DNA from: Bacteroidales bacterium | Lineage (GTDB): Bacteria; Bacteroidota; Bacteroidia; Bacteroidales; Muribaculaceae | Assembly: GCA_014800685.1 (NCBI GenBank) | Contig: JAAVFQ010000021.1 | Coordinates: 62,001-126,000, forward strand | DNA: 64,000 bases | Direction: 5' to 3' | The notes under the pieces: generated by a model | The model's input: only the letters and a program-made list of their open reading frames with translations | What the model was told of the DNA's origin: nothing | Database searches by the model: none | Position numbers and translations under genes: made by a program | Shown here: in pieces, positions 1-8,679 of the stretch | Position numbering within the stretch: position 1 is the first letter of the stretch | Layout of the letters: each line of letters starts with the position of its first letter

Positions 1-785
1 CTCTTCTTGCCGGGCTTCACCTTACCCTCTTTCTGGAGCTTAGCAAACTCCTTCTTTGCCTTTTCAAGCTGCTTGCAGAATGCCTCATCTGCGTGAAGAG
101 CAGCCACTGCGGCGGAACCAACCACACGGCCGGCATCCACATCGCTCTGGAAATGATAGCCACAGATGACACGGCTGTCACCCATCTGATAGCCACGCTC
201 CATGATCTCATCTATGCGGTCGGGATTGATTTCTGAAAGCACGAGCGCCGTAGCCCAGCCGATAGAGGTGTGGCCGGAGGGATAAGAGCCATTGGTGCTC
301 AGCTCGGCCTGCTGCTCGGGATTGCAGGTATCCTCGCCGAAGAAGGCAAACGGACGCTGGCGGTTGTAGTAATCCTTTGCATCGCGGGTGGCAAGGTCGC
401 CTGCATCCTCACGCATGCCGAGCACCAGAGTATAGATCTCAGGAGTGCCGTCGGCAGTGATATCTATGCCGAACGCCTCTGAGAATGCCCGGGGCACGCC
501 GTCGCCATTTACCCTTGCATCCTGAAATGCCTGCTCGCCTCGCTCAGTCTTGCGAAGAGATTTTCCCCAGTCGTAGCGAGCCTTATCATAGAGGAATTGC
601 ACGGACTCGGCAGCCGGAGGGGGAGGAAGAAGCTCAAAACTATTGGCTGTCTCGCCTGCCTCGAGGAAATAAACTTCCGGATTGGTGCGGTGGTCTTTAA
701 TTTTCTGCGGTGTGGACTGTGCGAACGCACCGAATGCAAATACGCCGGAGAGAGCAAGCGCCAGAATAGCATGGGGTCTTTTCAT
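1..785 (-). CDS. Class A acid phosphatase (PAP2 superfamily), C-terminus cut by window edge
   Basis: A secreted phosphomonoesterase, probably periplasmic, that would release phosphate from organic phosphates. The start is ATG at 785, followed by a signal peptide ending near FAFGAFA. The full three-part PAP2 signature is visible: K-DYYNRQRP, then PSGHTS, then SRVICGYHFQSD, which supplies the conserved Lys, Arg, Ser, Gly, His, Arg, His and Asp. About 261 codons are present and the frame is still open at base 1 in a Lys-rich tail, so only a few residues are probably missing. PhoN-type enzymes are usually about 250 residues. The family is clear; the physiological substrate is not. Confidence 0.9.
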   Translation of the reverse strand, partial: MKRPHAILALALSGVFAFGAFAQSTPQKIKDHRTNPEVYFLEAGETANSFELLPPPPAAESVQFLYDKARYDWGKSLRKTERGEQAFQDARVNGDGVPRAFSEAFGIDITADGTPEIYTLVLGMREDAGDLATRDAKDYYNRQRPFAFFGEDTCNPEQQAELSTNGSYPSGHTSIGWATALVLSEINPDRIDEIMERGYQMGDSRVICGYHFQSDVDAGRVVGSAAVAALHADEAFCKQLEKAKKEFAKLQKEGKVKPGKK

Positions 786-907
786 AGTGACAAAAGTTTC
801 AAATTATTAAAACTCCTTAACACTCGCTGTTTCATTAGAGTTCGCTTTTATGCTGTAAAACATAAAAAAATTTTTAACCCCACGGGATATTTCCGTGCAT
901 TCCCGGC

Positions 908-1999
908 TCAATAGCTACCGAGAATAGCCTCAAGACCCTCTATATCCTCAGCGCGATTAATCAGTTCGCCCTGGGGAGAGTAGATGAAGAATGTAGGCAC
1001 TTCGCTCACATTATAGTCGCGGAGTGTCTTTCCGTCGGAGGCCGCGCTTGCATAGACAGAAGTCCAGGGAAGATTCACAGCGCCATCCTTCCAGGCATAG
1101 CGGTCACCATCCACGTTGACATGATATATGGAAACATTGCCCCCACGGCGGTCATAAAGCTCTCGCAGACGCACATTTATGCCCGGAGTGTTGGCATCCT
1201 TCTGGCTCGTGAAAACCACAATACCGGGACGGCCCGCCCTCAAGGTCTCAGACAGCCGATGATTCTTACCGTCCGGACCGGGTAAGTCTATCTCTATCAC
1301 TTTTAGCTCATTGGCATTCACAACCATCTTGCGTCCCATCTCCTTGTTACGACGTTTCATCCCCTCAAGAGCCATCTGTTCCAGAACGGAGGTTCGCGGG
1401 TCATCAGGACGAAACTCCTTAAATATAGTCGCCACAGCGGAATAATATTTAACGTCTGAAGTGTCGCGGGGGTCAAAAAGCAGATTCCCATTCACGCTCT
1501 TGGTGAGCACATAATAACCCAGAAGATTTCCACGACTATCCTTAATATACTTATTGAAGACATTTTTCTTGAATAGGGCCACACTGTCGGCAACCGTCAC
1601 GGGAAGCCTGAGCAAAGCCTTATCAAACTCCTCAAACTTCCGTGCCTGCTCCGAGCCACTGAGCGAATACTCTCTGCCGAAGCCTCCCAGGCTGCTCTCT
1701 ACACGGATGTGTTCAGTGGAATCCACTGGGAAATAGATGTACTTGCCATCAAGCACCAGACGATATATTTCCGGCACTCCCGCGCTTGCAACATCAATTT
1801 TAAACTTGCCATCTCCACCGGTGCGTGTTGAGTCAATGGGCTGCCACACGCCGTTATAGTCAGCGCGTTCCACTACAAGCGAAGCATCATCAGCACCCTC
1901 TATCACACCCTCAAGGCGGAAATTATTCTTATCATTGCACGCTGCCAGCAGACAGAAAGCCATAGCCATCACCGGCGCGAATATTTTTACATAACGCAT
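908..1999 (-). CDS. DUF4369/thioredoxin-like lipoprotein lacking CxxC
   Basis: A 363-residue lipoprotein with lipobox LLAAC near residue 21. Residues about 28-130 look like the beta-rich DUF4369 domain (LEGVIEGADDASLVVE), and residues about 240-363 like a TlpA-type thioredoxin fold. The family normally has CxxC after the first strand; here the place reads VVFTSQKDANTPG, with no cysteine. The cis-proline loop EVPTFF is kept. It is therefore probably redox-inactive and may bind proteins or ligands instead. DUF4369 proteins are common in Bacteroidales envelopes and mostly uncharacterised. It appears to be a single gene with its own minus-strand promoter. Confidence 0.8.
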   Translation of the reverse strand: MRYVKIFAPVMAMAFCLLAACNDKNNFRLEGVIEGADDASLVVERADYNGVWQPIDSTRTGGDGKFKIDVASAGVPEIYRLVLDGKYIYFPVDSTEHIRVESSLGGFGREYSLSGSEQARKFEEFDKALLRLPVTVADSVALFKKNVFNKYIKDSRGNLLGYYVLTKSVNGNLLFDPRDTSDVKYYSAVATIFKEFRPDDPRTSVLEQMALEGMKRRNKEMGRKMVVNANELKVIEIDLPGPDGKNHRLSETLRAGRPGIVVFTSQKDANTPGINVRLRELYDRRGGNVSIYHVNVDGDRYAWKDGAVNLPWTSVYASAASDGKTLRDYNVSEVPTFFIYSPQGELINRAEDIEGLEAILGSY

Positions 2000-2065
2000 A
2001 ATCTAACAAGGTTTACGAGGCACGGAAAAGACCAAACTGAAAAAGGCACTGCCTCCATTTGCACG

Positions 2066-2073
2066 CAAAGTTA
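2066..2073 (-). promoter_or_regulatory. -7 element for the DUF4369 lipoprotein
   Basis: On the minus strand this reads TAACTTTG, matching the Bacteroidota TAnnTTTG element, about 65 bp upstream of the start at 1999. No clear -33 TTTG lies at the usual spacing. Confidence 0.5.
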
Positions 2074-2179
2074 CTAATAATTTTTCAAACCGCCTCTTAC
2101 CGCCACGCATAATCACCCCATCCGGCCCCAAAGACACCACTTCTCTCTCCCTCATCAATCATAGATAAAAAAAAATTAT

Positions 2180-2187
2180 TACCTTTG
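2180..2187 (+). promoter_or_regulatory. -7 element for the winged-helix/nuclease-like gene
   Basis: TACCTTTG matches the TAnnTTTG consensus. It overlaps a possible TTG start at 2185, which rules that start out and favours the ATG at 2263. Confidence 0.6.
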
Positions 2188-2191
2188 CATC

Positions 2192-2213
2192 TTAGAGAAT
2201 GTTTGAATTTAAA
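2192..2213 (+). repeat. Solo copy of the TTAGAG..TGTTT..TTTAAA terminus motif
   Basis: TTAGAGAATGTTTGAATT followed by TAAA. It resembles the inverted arms of the elements at 36803-36894 and 40228-40356. Only one arm is present, in the 5' leader of the gene at 2263. Confidence 0.4.
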
Positions 2214-2262
2214 GCAACCCCGTAAGTTTCAGCACTTAGAATCTACATCCCACTATCTCCAG

Positions 2263-2973
2263 ATGACACAAGAGCAACAAGTTATAGAGAAAATCAAGGA
2301 GCTCGGAGGCTACGCTACGCTCAGGAGACTTTATGAAGCACTGGATTTCAGCTCCTGGCACACAAAAACCCCACAAGAGAGCGTAAGACGAATAGTGCAG
2401 AAAAGCGATGCGATTTTTAAAATCCGTCCGGGGCTGTGGGCTTTGGAAGCATGTAGGGATAAAATACTTAGACAATTCAACATTCAACCGGACAACTGGC
2501 AGAATGAGTCTCTATTTACCCATTCTTTTTATCAGGGATTGATTATAGAAATTGGCAATTTACAGAACTTCACGACTTACATTCCGCCTCAAGATCAGCA
2601 CAAGAAATATCTCGAACAGGAATTGGGCAGTCTGGCCGACATATCCGCAATTCCCCCTTTTACCTATGAGCGGATATTACGAAAGGCCAAGACCGTGGAC
2701 GTAATATGGTTCAATGAACGACAGATGCCCACTCACTTTTACGAAATTGAACATACCACAGACATAAAAAATTCATTATTGAAATTTTATGAGCTTCAGG
2801 ACTTTTTCGCATCCTTCTTCATAGTGGCAAATTCACACAGGCGACGGGAGTTTGAAGACAAAATCAACGACTCGGCATTTAACGATATTATTTCGCGTGT
2901 TAAATTTTTAGACTATGAGCGTGTTTCTGCCTTTCACTCAAGCCTGAATATCCAAAACGGCGTCAAATGGTGA
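2263..2973 (+). CDS. Uncharacterised protein: N-terminal winged helix plus PD-(D/E)XK-like domain
   Basis: 236 residues from ATG 2263; the longer reading frame from 2185 would start inside the promoter. Residues about 1-70 (MTQEQQVIEKIKELGGYATL onward) look like a winged-helix domain of the kind found at the N-termini of restriction and Mrr-like proteins. Residues about 135-190 hold KTVDVIWF, then THFYEIEHTTDIKNSLLKF, then FFIVANSHRR. An Asp on one strand followed by E-x-E on the next fits the PD-(D/E)XK nuclease core, with the last acidic residue in place of Lys. There is no methyltransferase beside it. It could be an orphan restriction-like nuclease or a DNA-binding protein with a dead nuclease fold. 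The fold is inferred from pattern only. Confidence 0.55.
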   Translation: MTQEQQVIEKIKELGGYATLRRLYEALDFSSWHTKTPQESVRRIVQKSDAIFKIRPGLWALEACRDKILRQFNIQPDNWQNESLFTHSFYQGLIIEIGNLQNFTTYIPPQDQHKKYLEQELGSLADISAIPPFTYERILRKAKTVDVIWFNERQMPTHFYEIEHTTDIKNSLLKFYELQDFFASFFIVANSHRRREFEDKINDSAFNDIISRVKFLDYERVSAFHSSLNIQNGVKW

Positions 2974-3091
2974 GTGGCGGGCTCTTGGTAGGGTAGGCAC
3001 TATATTCAAGTCTTCATACTCTGCTGACATGACTTTCTTCCGGCTTTATATTCCGAAGCAAGGAAGCATGTCTTTTTTTATCCGCGAAGAT

Positions 3092-3123
3092 ATTGTATAT
3101 GACACGTTTTTTTTGTAACTTTG
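3092..3123 (+). promoter_or_regulatory. pnp promoter
   Basis: ATTG at 3092-3095 and TAACTTTG at 3116-3123, separated by 20 bp. Transcription would start about 35 nt before the ATG at 3165. Confidence 0.7.
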
Positions 3124-3164
3124 CGCGAATTTAGAGAAGAAAAAATTAAGAAAGCATTATTTGT

Positions 3165-5447
3165 ATGTTGAAACCTATTAAGAAAACCATCGAGCTGGGC
3201 GATGGCCGCACTATCACCATCGAGACCGGCAAGCTCGCCAAACAGGCCGATGGCGCGGTGGAGGTCCGCATGGGCAACACCATGCTCCTCGCCACAGTCT
3301 GCTCCGCTCAAGACGCCAATGAAGGCGTCGACTTCATGCCTCTGACCGTTGAGTATAAAGAAAAATATGCCTCCATCGGACGCTATCCCGGTGGATTCCT
3401 CAAACGTGAAGGTCGCGCTTCTGACTACGAGATTCTCACCTCCCGTCTCGTAGACCGCGTGCTCCGCCCCCTATTCCCCGACAATTATCACGCCGAGACT
3501 TTCGTTAACGTCACGCTCTACTCTGCTGACGAAAACGATGCCCCCGATGCCCTCGCAGGCATCGCCGCCTCTGCAGCTCTCGCCGTCAGCGACATCCCCT
3601 TCAATGGCCCTATTTCCGAGGTGCGTGTGGCTCGCGTGGATGGCGAATGGGTGATTAATCCTACCTTCGACCAGATGAGTCGCGCCGACATCGAACTTAT
3701 GGTGGGCGCTACCTATGACAACATCATGATGGTGGAGGGCGAGATGAACGAGGTCTCAGAAGCTGAGCTCCTCGAAGCTCTCAAGGTGGCCCATGCTGAA
3801 ATCAAGAAGCACTGTCTGGCGCAGATTGAGCTTATGAAAGAGGCCGGCAAGGAGACCAAACGTGAATATAATCACGAAATCAACGATGAAGACCTCCGCA
3901 ACGATGTGCGCGAAAAATGCTACGATAAGGCATACGCCATCGCCAAGGCCGGCAACGCCGACAAGCACTGGAGAAACGAGTCTTTCAAGGCTATCCGCGA
4001 TGAATATATAGAGAATCTCCCCGCCCTCACCGAGGAGCAGGCCGAGAAATATACTGAAGACCAGCGCATAGCTATGGTCAAAAGATATTATCACGACGTG
4101 GAGAAAGAGGCCATGCGCCGCTGCGTGCTTGATGAGGGTATCCGTCTGGACGGACGCCAGACCACTCAGATCCGCCCTATCTGGTGCGAAATCGACTACG
4201 TGCCCGGCCCTCACGGCTCTGCCGTCTTCACTCGTGGCGAGACGCAGGCTCTCGTGACTGCCACTCTTGGCACCACTCTTGATGAGAAGATTATCGATGA
4301 TGTCCTCAACCAGTCGAAAGAGCGCTTCCTGCTCCACTATAACTTCCCCCCCTTCTCCACCGGCGAAGCCAGGCCGCAGAGAGGCGTGGGTCGCCGCGAG
4401 ATAGGACATGGCAATCTCGCTCATCGCGCCCTCAAGCGCATGTTCCCCGACGGCTTCCCCTACACCTGCCGCATCGTCAGCGACATTCTGGAGTCTAACG
4501 GTTCTTCCTCTATGGCTACCGTCTGCGGAGGCACCCTCGCTCTTCTGGATGCCGGCGTCAAAATGAAACGTCCTGTAGCCGGTGTGGCTATGGGTCTTAT
4601 CTCTGACACCGACAACGTCAAATATGCCATCCTCTCAGACATCCTCGGCGACGAAGACCATCTCGGCGACATGGACTTCAAGGTGACCGGAACCACCAAC
4701 GGCATCACGGCCACTCAGATGGACATCAAGTGTGACGGTCTCTCTTACGAAGTGCTTGAGAAGGCTCTCGAACAGGCTCGCCAGGGTCGTCTCCACATCC
4801 TCAACATCATCAACGAGACTATCCCCGAGCCTCGTGAAGATTATAAGCCTCACGTGCCCCGTCTTGTCTCCATGGAGATTCCCAAGGAGCTCATCGGCGC
4901 TGTCATCGGCCCACAGGGTAAGGTCATCCAGGGCATTCAGGAGGAGACCGGCGCCACCATCTCCATTGACGAGGATGAGGAACGCGGCGTAGGCAAGGTG
5001 GAGATAGCCTCCAAGAATAAGGAGAGCATCGACATGGCCGTAGCCCGTATCAAAGCCATTGTGGCTCAGCCCGAAGAGGGAGAAATTTATGAGGGCACCG
5101 TGCGCTCTATCCTTGACTTCGGCGCTTTCGTAGAATTCATGCCCGGCAAGGACGGACTTCTCCATATCTCCGAGATATCATGGAATCGTCTCGACTCTAT
5201 GGAGCAGTCAGGCCTTAAAGAGGGAGAAAAGGTGAAGGTTAAGCTCATCGAGATTGACAAGAAGACCGGCAAATATCGCCTCTCCATGCGTGTGCTCACT
5301 GAAAAGCCTGAGGGCTACGTAGAGCGCGAAGCAAGACCGCGTGGCGACCGCGGACCCCGACCCCCGCGCCGTGAAGGTGACCGCGGTCCCCGTCCACCTC
5401 GTCGTGAAGGCGACAGAGGTCCCCGCCGCAACAATAATAAAGACTGA
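3165..5447 (+). CDS. pnp: Polyribonucleotide nucleotidyltransferase (PNPase)
   Basis: A 3'-to-5' phosphorolytic exoribonuclease that releases nucleoside diphosphates during RNA turnover; it normally works as a cytosolic trimer. It has two RNase PH-like halves (about 10-230 and 325-540) with the alpha-helical linker between them. The KH domain carries [16 protein letters not shown] near residue 575, and the S1 domain begins at EGEIYEGTV near 640. At 760 residues it is longer than the usual ~700. The extra length is a basic C-terminal tail built from repeats of [11 protein letters not shown], a disordered RG/RP-rich region likely to bind RNA. It is a single gene with its own promoter, and a strong hairpin follows. 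Confidence 0.98.
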   Translation: MLKPIKKTIELGDGRTITIETGKLAKQADGAVEVRMGNTMLLATVCSAQDANEGVDFMPLTVEYKEKYASIGRYPGGFLKREGRASDYEILTSRLVDRVLRPLFPDNYHAETFVNVTLYSADENDAPDALAGIAASAALAVSDIPFNGPISEVRVARVDGEWVINPTFDQMSRADIELMVGATYDNIMMVEGEMNEVSEAELLEALKVAHAEIKKHCLAQIELMKEAGKETKREYNHEINDEDLRNDVREKCYDKAYAIAKAGNADKHWRNESFKAIRDEYIENLPALTEEQAEKYTEDQRIAMVKRYYHDVEKEAMRRCVLDEGIRLDGRQTTQIRPIWCEIDYVPGPHGSAVFTRGETQALVTATLGTTLDEKIIDDVLNQSKERFLLHYNFPPFSTGEARPQRGVGRREIGHGNLAHRALKRMFPDGFPYTCRIVSDILESNGSSSMATVCGGTLALLDAGVKMKRPVAGVAMGLISDTDNVKYAILSDILGDEDHLGDMDFKVTGTTNGITATQMDIKCDGLSYEVLEKALEQARQGRLHILNIINETIPEPREDYKPHVPRLVSMEIPKELIGAVIGPQGKVIQGIQEETGATISIDEDEERGVGKVEIASKNKESIDMAVARIKAIVAQPEEGEIYEGTVRSILDFGAFVEFMPGKDGLLHISEISWNRLDSMEQSGLKEGEKVKVKLIEIDKKTGKYRLSMRVLTEKPEGYVEREARPRGDRGPRPPRREGDRGPRPPRREGDRGPRRNNNKD

Positions 5448-5475
5448 TTCCGCAAGCGGATAAGATAACCGATGT

Positions 5476-5518
5476 AGAGAGGGTGTGTCAGAATGAAAAA
5501 TTTTGGCACACCCTCTCT
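5476..5518 (+). repeat. Dispersed hairpin (GAGGGTGTGTCA...), acts as pnp terminator
   Basis: The arms at 5476-5490 and 5504-5518 pair as AGAGAGGGTGTGTCA with TGGCACACCCTCTCT, leaving one G-T wobble. The position just after pnp suits a terminator. It is one of seven related hairpins in the window. Confidence 0.75.
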
Positions 5519-5524
5519 TAAAAC

Positions 5525-5555
5525 TTGCATACTATCTTTTTTTTCTATACCTTTG
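5525..5555 (+). promoter_or_regulatory. gldE promoter
   Basis: TTGC at 5525-5528 and TACCTTTG at 5548-5555, 19 bp apart. This leaves a leader of about 20 nt before the TTG at 5583. Confidence 0.65.
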
Positions 5556-5582
5556 CAGCGCAAAACCAACCTTTAATTAATT

Positions 5583-6962
5583 TTGGACACCGACCCTTTA
5601 CCGGCCACTTCTATTCCGGCTCTCAATCTTCTTATACTTTCTGTCAAGGCTGTATCTTTTCATTCGCCGGCCGACTTCTCATGGACGCAATGGGCGATTA
5701 TCGTAGCCATTGCAGTGTTTTGTCTCATGATGTCAGCTTTTGTCTCCGGCTCCGAGATAGCATATTTCGGGCTCTCCAAGTCTGACATCGATGAGCTGCG
5801 CGACAACTCCGACGACTCCCGCTCCGCCACGGCTTATCGCCTCGTGTCTCACTCAGAGCGGCTACTGGCCACTATCCTCATATCGAATAATCTCGTCAAT
5901 ATCACGATGGTAGTGCTTCTTGCTTTTGCCATCAACCAGACCGTGGAGTTTGCAAGCGAGACTGTTAGATTTCTCGTCCAGACTGTGCTGCTCACCTTTC
6001 TTCTGCTGCTTTTCGGCGAGATATTTCCAAAGCTGCTCGCTCGCGGACGCTCATTGCAATGGGCTCTTCGCGCCTCTTCAGGCATCAATTTCCTATATCG
6101 CCTTTTCGCTCCCCTCTCCTCTTTCATGGTGAAAAGCACCTCTATCGTGAATCGCATCGTCACCAAGAAGGATGAAAGCATCTCCACCGACGAGCTGGAA
6201 AAGGCACTTGAAATATCTGACGTCAAGGAGGGCAAGGATAAAGAGATGCTCGAAGGGATACTCACTTTCGGAGAGAAAGAGGTCAGCGACATCATGATTT
6301 CACGCGTGGACGTCACGGCCATCGAGTTTCATGACAAATGGTCTGAAGTGCTCAAGATTATCCTCGATTCAGGATATTCCCGCATTCCCGTCTACGACAC
6401 TTCCCAAGACAGCATCCGCGGCATCCTCTATGCTAAAGACCTGCTGCCATATTTCGACAAGGCTGACGACTCTTTCCAGTGGCAGTCGTTGCTGCGTGAG
6501 CCCTATTTCGTGCCGGAGTCAAGAATGATCGACGACCTGCTTGAAGACTTCCGAAAGCGTAAGATGCACATTGCCATCGTCATTGATGAATATGGCGGCA
6601 CTAAAGGCATAGTCACTCTTGAAGACGTCATCGAAGAAATCGTCGGTGAGATAGATGATGAGTATGATGAAAACTCAAAGATGTATAAGCGCATAGGCCC
6701 CGACACTTACATCTTTGACGCCAAAATCAATCTCCCTGATTTTTGCCGAATAACGGGCGTCGACGAGGAATTTATCGAGGAAAAGGCCGAGGGGGCCGAG
6801 ACTCTCGCAGGCCTCCTGCTTGCCATCAAGGGTGACTTCCCTACCAATAAAGAGTCGCTCGTATGCGGCCCCTGCCGTTTTCTTGTCCTCAGCATTGAGA
6901 AGCACCGCATAACCTCCGTGCGCGTCAACATAGAAAAAACATCCGAAGAAACAGACTCCTGA
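5583..6962 (+). CDS. gldE: GldE-like CNNM/CBS-domain membrane protein
   Basis: 459 residues in the HlyC/CorC-like family; in Bacteroidota the member at this locus is called GldE, associated with gliding and the type IX system. Three to four membrane segments lie at about 36-58, 95-118, 128-152 and 165-185 (CNNM/DUF21 domain). CBS domains follow at about 215-340 ([32 protein letters not shown]), then a CorC_HlyC domain to the end. The start is the uncommon TTG at 5583: no in-frame ATG precedes the first membrane helix and the promoter sits just upstream. The next gene, a phosphopantetheinyl transferase, starts 2 bp after the stop, a pairing seen in many Bacteroidales. Confidence 0.85.
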   Translation: MDTDPLPATSIPALNLLILSVKAVSFHSPADFSWTQWAIIVAIAVFCLMMSAFVSGSEIAYFGLSKSDIDELRDNSDDSRSATAYRLVSHSERLLATILISNNLVNITMVVLLAFAINQTVEFASETVRFLVQTVLLTFLLLLFGEIFPKLLARGRSLQWALRASSGINFLYRLFAPLSSFMVKSTSIVNRIVTKKDESISTDELEKALEISDVKEGKDKEMLEGILTFGEKEVSDIMISRVDVTAIEFHDKWSEVLKIILDSGYSRIPVYDTSQDSIRGILYAKDLLPYFDKADDSFQWQSLLREPYFVPESRMIDDLLEDFRKRKMHIAIVIDEYGGTKGIVTLEDVIEEIVGEIDDEYDENSKMYKRIGPDTYIFDAKINLPDFCRITGVDEEFIEEKAEGAETLAGLLLAIKGDFPTNKESLVCGPCRFLVLSIEKHRITSVRVNIEKTSEETDS

Positions 6963-6964
6963 GC

Positions 6965-7636
6965 ATGCAGACCGACTTTATCTATTGGAGACATATTCTG
7001 CCACACGGCATTAAAATCGAAGAGATTACCGGACGCGAAGACAAGTCTGGCGAGGTGTGGCGCACTCTGGCTTATCAGATATATGGAGAAAACGGCAAAG
7101 AGGGATTTCGCACGCTCTCTCATGCCCCCTCCGGAGCCCCTCTTTTAGACGGGATGCCCGCACGGGTCTCCGTCACCCACACTGACCATCTTCTGGCCAT
7201 CGCCACCCTTCCCAAAACTCCGGAAGCCGACCTTCTTCGCGCTGAGCCGCGCACAGCTCTCGGCATCGATGCCGAACGCCATGACCGCAGCAAGGTGCTC
7301 TCGCTCCGCTCCCGCTTCCTCTCTGACAGGGAGCTGGCTCTCGTGCCTGAAGATGATCTGCAGGCCAATGTGATGGCCTGGACAGCCAAAGAGGCTCTAT
7401 TTAAAGCTGCCCTCACCGGCGGCCTTGACTGGAAAAACGACTACCGCATACTCTCGCTCCCAACTCTCCAGACAGAATTTCCGCTCTCCGCATCTATCCC
7501 TACGGGTGAGGCTGAAATCATTTTGGCCGACGGCTCAACCCTCCCCATGTCGCTCTTCAGCTACCTATCTGAAGACTATATCATTACGGTAGCATACTCA
7601 CCGAAATGCGCCAAGTTTAAGAAAAGCTCACGCTAA
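6965..7636 (+). CDS. 4'-phosphopantetheinyl transferase superfamily protein
   Basis: 223 residues. It would move phosphopantetheine from coenzyme A to a serine of a carrier protein. The family motifs are visible: LGIDAERHDR near residue 100 (Mg-binding Asp and Glu) and AWTAKEALFKA near 140 (the conserved W-x-x-KE-A-x-x-K). This is the Sfp/HetI type rather than the short AcpS type, and the divergent N-terminal half is usual for Bacteroidota members. It follows gldE by 2 bp and is probably co-transcribed with it. The carrier protein it modifies cannot be told from this window. Confidence 0.85.
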   Translation: MQTDFIYWRHILPHGIKIEEITGREDKSGEVWRTLAYQIYGENGKEGFRTLSHAPSGAPLLDGMPARVSVTHTDHLLAIATLPKTPEADLLRAEPRTALGIDAERHDRSKVLSLRSRFLSDRELALVPEDDLQANVMAWTAKEALFKAALTGGLDWKNDYRILSLPTLQTEFPLSASIPTGEAEIILADGSTLPMSLFSYLSEDYIITVAYSPKCAKFKKSSR

Positions 7637-7686
7637 CCCCCCGACGAACTAACCCATCATCGGTGACATTAATCCTTTTGAAAATA

Positions 7687-7718
7687 TTTGCATTCCGCCC
7701 TAATATTTGCTAACTTTG
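7687..7718 (+). promoter_or_regulatory. Promoter of the HD-domain gene
   Basis: TTTG at 7687-7690, a 20-bp spacer, and TAACTTTG at 7711-7718: a full match to the Bacteroidota consensus. Confidence 0.8.
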
Positions 7719-7791
7719 CAGTATAATCTCTCCGTTCCTCTTCTCCGCGAAGGCAGAAGCAATCACAAATAAAAGGACGAAGCCACTGATA

Positions 7792-8379
7792 ATGTTTGAC
7801 CAACTTTTCAAGAAAAAAGATAACACCTCCTCCCACCATAGCAGACCGGCCATGAGCGAAGTAGAAATCAATGCCAACAAAGCCCTCATCCGTCATCTGC
7901 TCAAAAGCACAAACCGCGCCGGCATGGAGAAAGTGCTTGAATATCTTGATGCCAAAGACTTCTACGCCGCCCCCTCTTCCTCCCATCGCCACCACAACTG
8001 GCGCGGAGGGCTTGCCCAGCACAGCATTGATGTCTTCAAGACTGCACTCTCCTTTGACGATGCTCTGCCGGCGGATAGCGTAATCATTACCGGCCTGCTC
8101 CACGACATCTATAAAGCCGGAAAATATTTCATCGACTCCACGGGAGTAATCCGCAAGCGCTCAGATCATCCCAAAGGTCACGGACGCCGCTCCATCCTTC
8201 TTCTTCAGGAGCTGGGGCTGACGCTGACAGAAGACGAACGCCTCGCCATCCGCTGGCATGCGGGAGGAAACAGCGCCTCCGAAGAGGATGCCGCAGATGT
8301 GGAAAAAGCACGTCTCTCTCCGCTCTGGAAAGCCATAAACCGCGCAGACACCCTAAACTCAAAGCAGCATTTAGGCTAA
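7792..8379 (+). CDS. HD-domain phosphohydrolase
   Basis: 195 residues. The HD metal-binding series is readable: GGLAQHSIDVFK near residue 78 (first His), TGLLHDIYKAGKY near 103 (the HD pair), and IRWHAGG near 160. HD enzymes of this size hydrolyse nucleotides or related phosphoesters, but nothing here fixes the substrate. The first 25 residues are polar and probably disordered. It looks monocistronic, with a consensus promoter before it and a short hairpin (GCACCC/GGGTGC, 8395-8416) after it. Confidence 0.8.
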   Translation: MFDQLFKKKDNTSSHHSRPAMSEVEINANKALIRHLLKSTNRAGMEKVLEYLDAKDFYAAPSSSHRHHNWRGGLAQHSIDVFKTALSFDDALPADSVIITGLLHDIYKAGKYFIDSTGVIRKRSDHPKGHGRRSILLLQELGLTLTEDERLAIRWHAGGNSASEEDAADVEKARLSPLWKAINRADTLNSKQHLG

Positions 8380-8526
8380 GACTAAGCCTTCAAGGCACCC
8401 ACAGACAGAAGGGTGCTCACACATTTCAGGCCGTAGAGCCCGGCATCGTTTCCGATGGACAACGATGACGAAGAGACTATCTCATGCCGACAAAATCGCA
8501 GATTCCTGTATATTTTTTTCTAAAAT
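8380..8526. other. Intergenic region with a small minus-strand coding-like remnant
   Basis: After the HD gene there is a small hairpin at 8395-8416. The minus strand from about 8490 to a TAG near 8383 is open and translates to a protein-like string that includes IGNDAGLYGLKCVSTLLSVG. It has no ATG and I recognise no family. It may be a gene remnant or chance. Confidence 0.3.
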
Positions 8527-8558
8527 ATTGCAGGAATCATTTTTTATTTGTAGATTTG
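8527..8558 (+). promoter_or_regulatory. Promoter of the large secreted repeat protein
   Basis: ATTG at 8527-8530, a 20-bp spacer, and TAGATTTG at 8551-8558. A leader of about 115 nt follows, up to ATG 8680. Confidence 0.65.
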
Positions 8559-8679
8559 CGCCGTGGAATTAGTCCTTAATAGTCATATCCCACTCAGGAC
8601 TCTGATTTATGGATAGGTTCACACACACTCATTACTACTTTATTTTAACACTCAATATCAATTTAATCTTTACGACAGT

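Noticed and set aside
2185..2262. N-terminal extension of the winged-helix gene from TTG 2185
   Set aside because: It overlaps the TACCTTTG promoter element, so it would not be transcribed in full.
5330..5440. Repeat as a mobile insertion in pnp
   Set aside because: It is an in-frame 33-bp coding repeat in a disordered tail, with no inverted ends.
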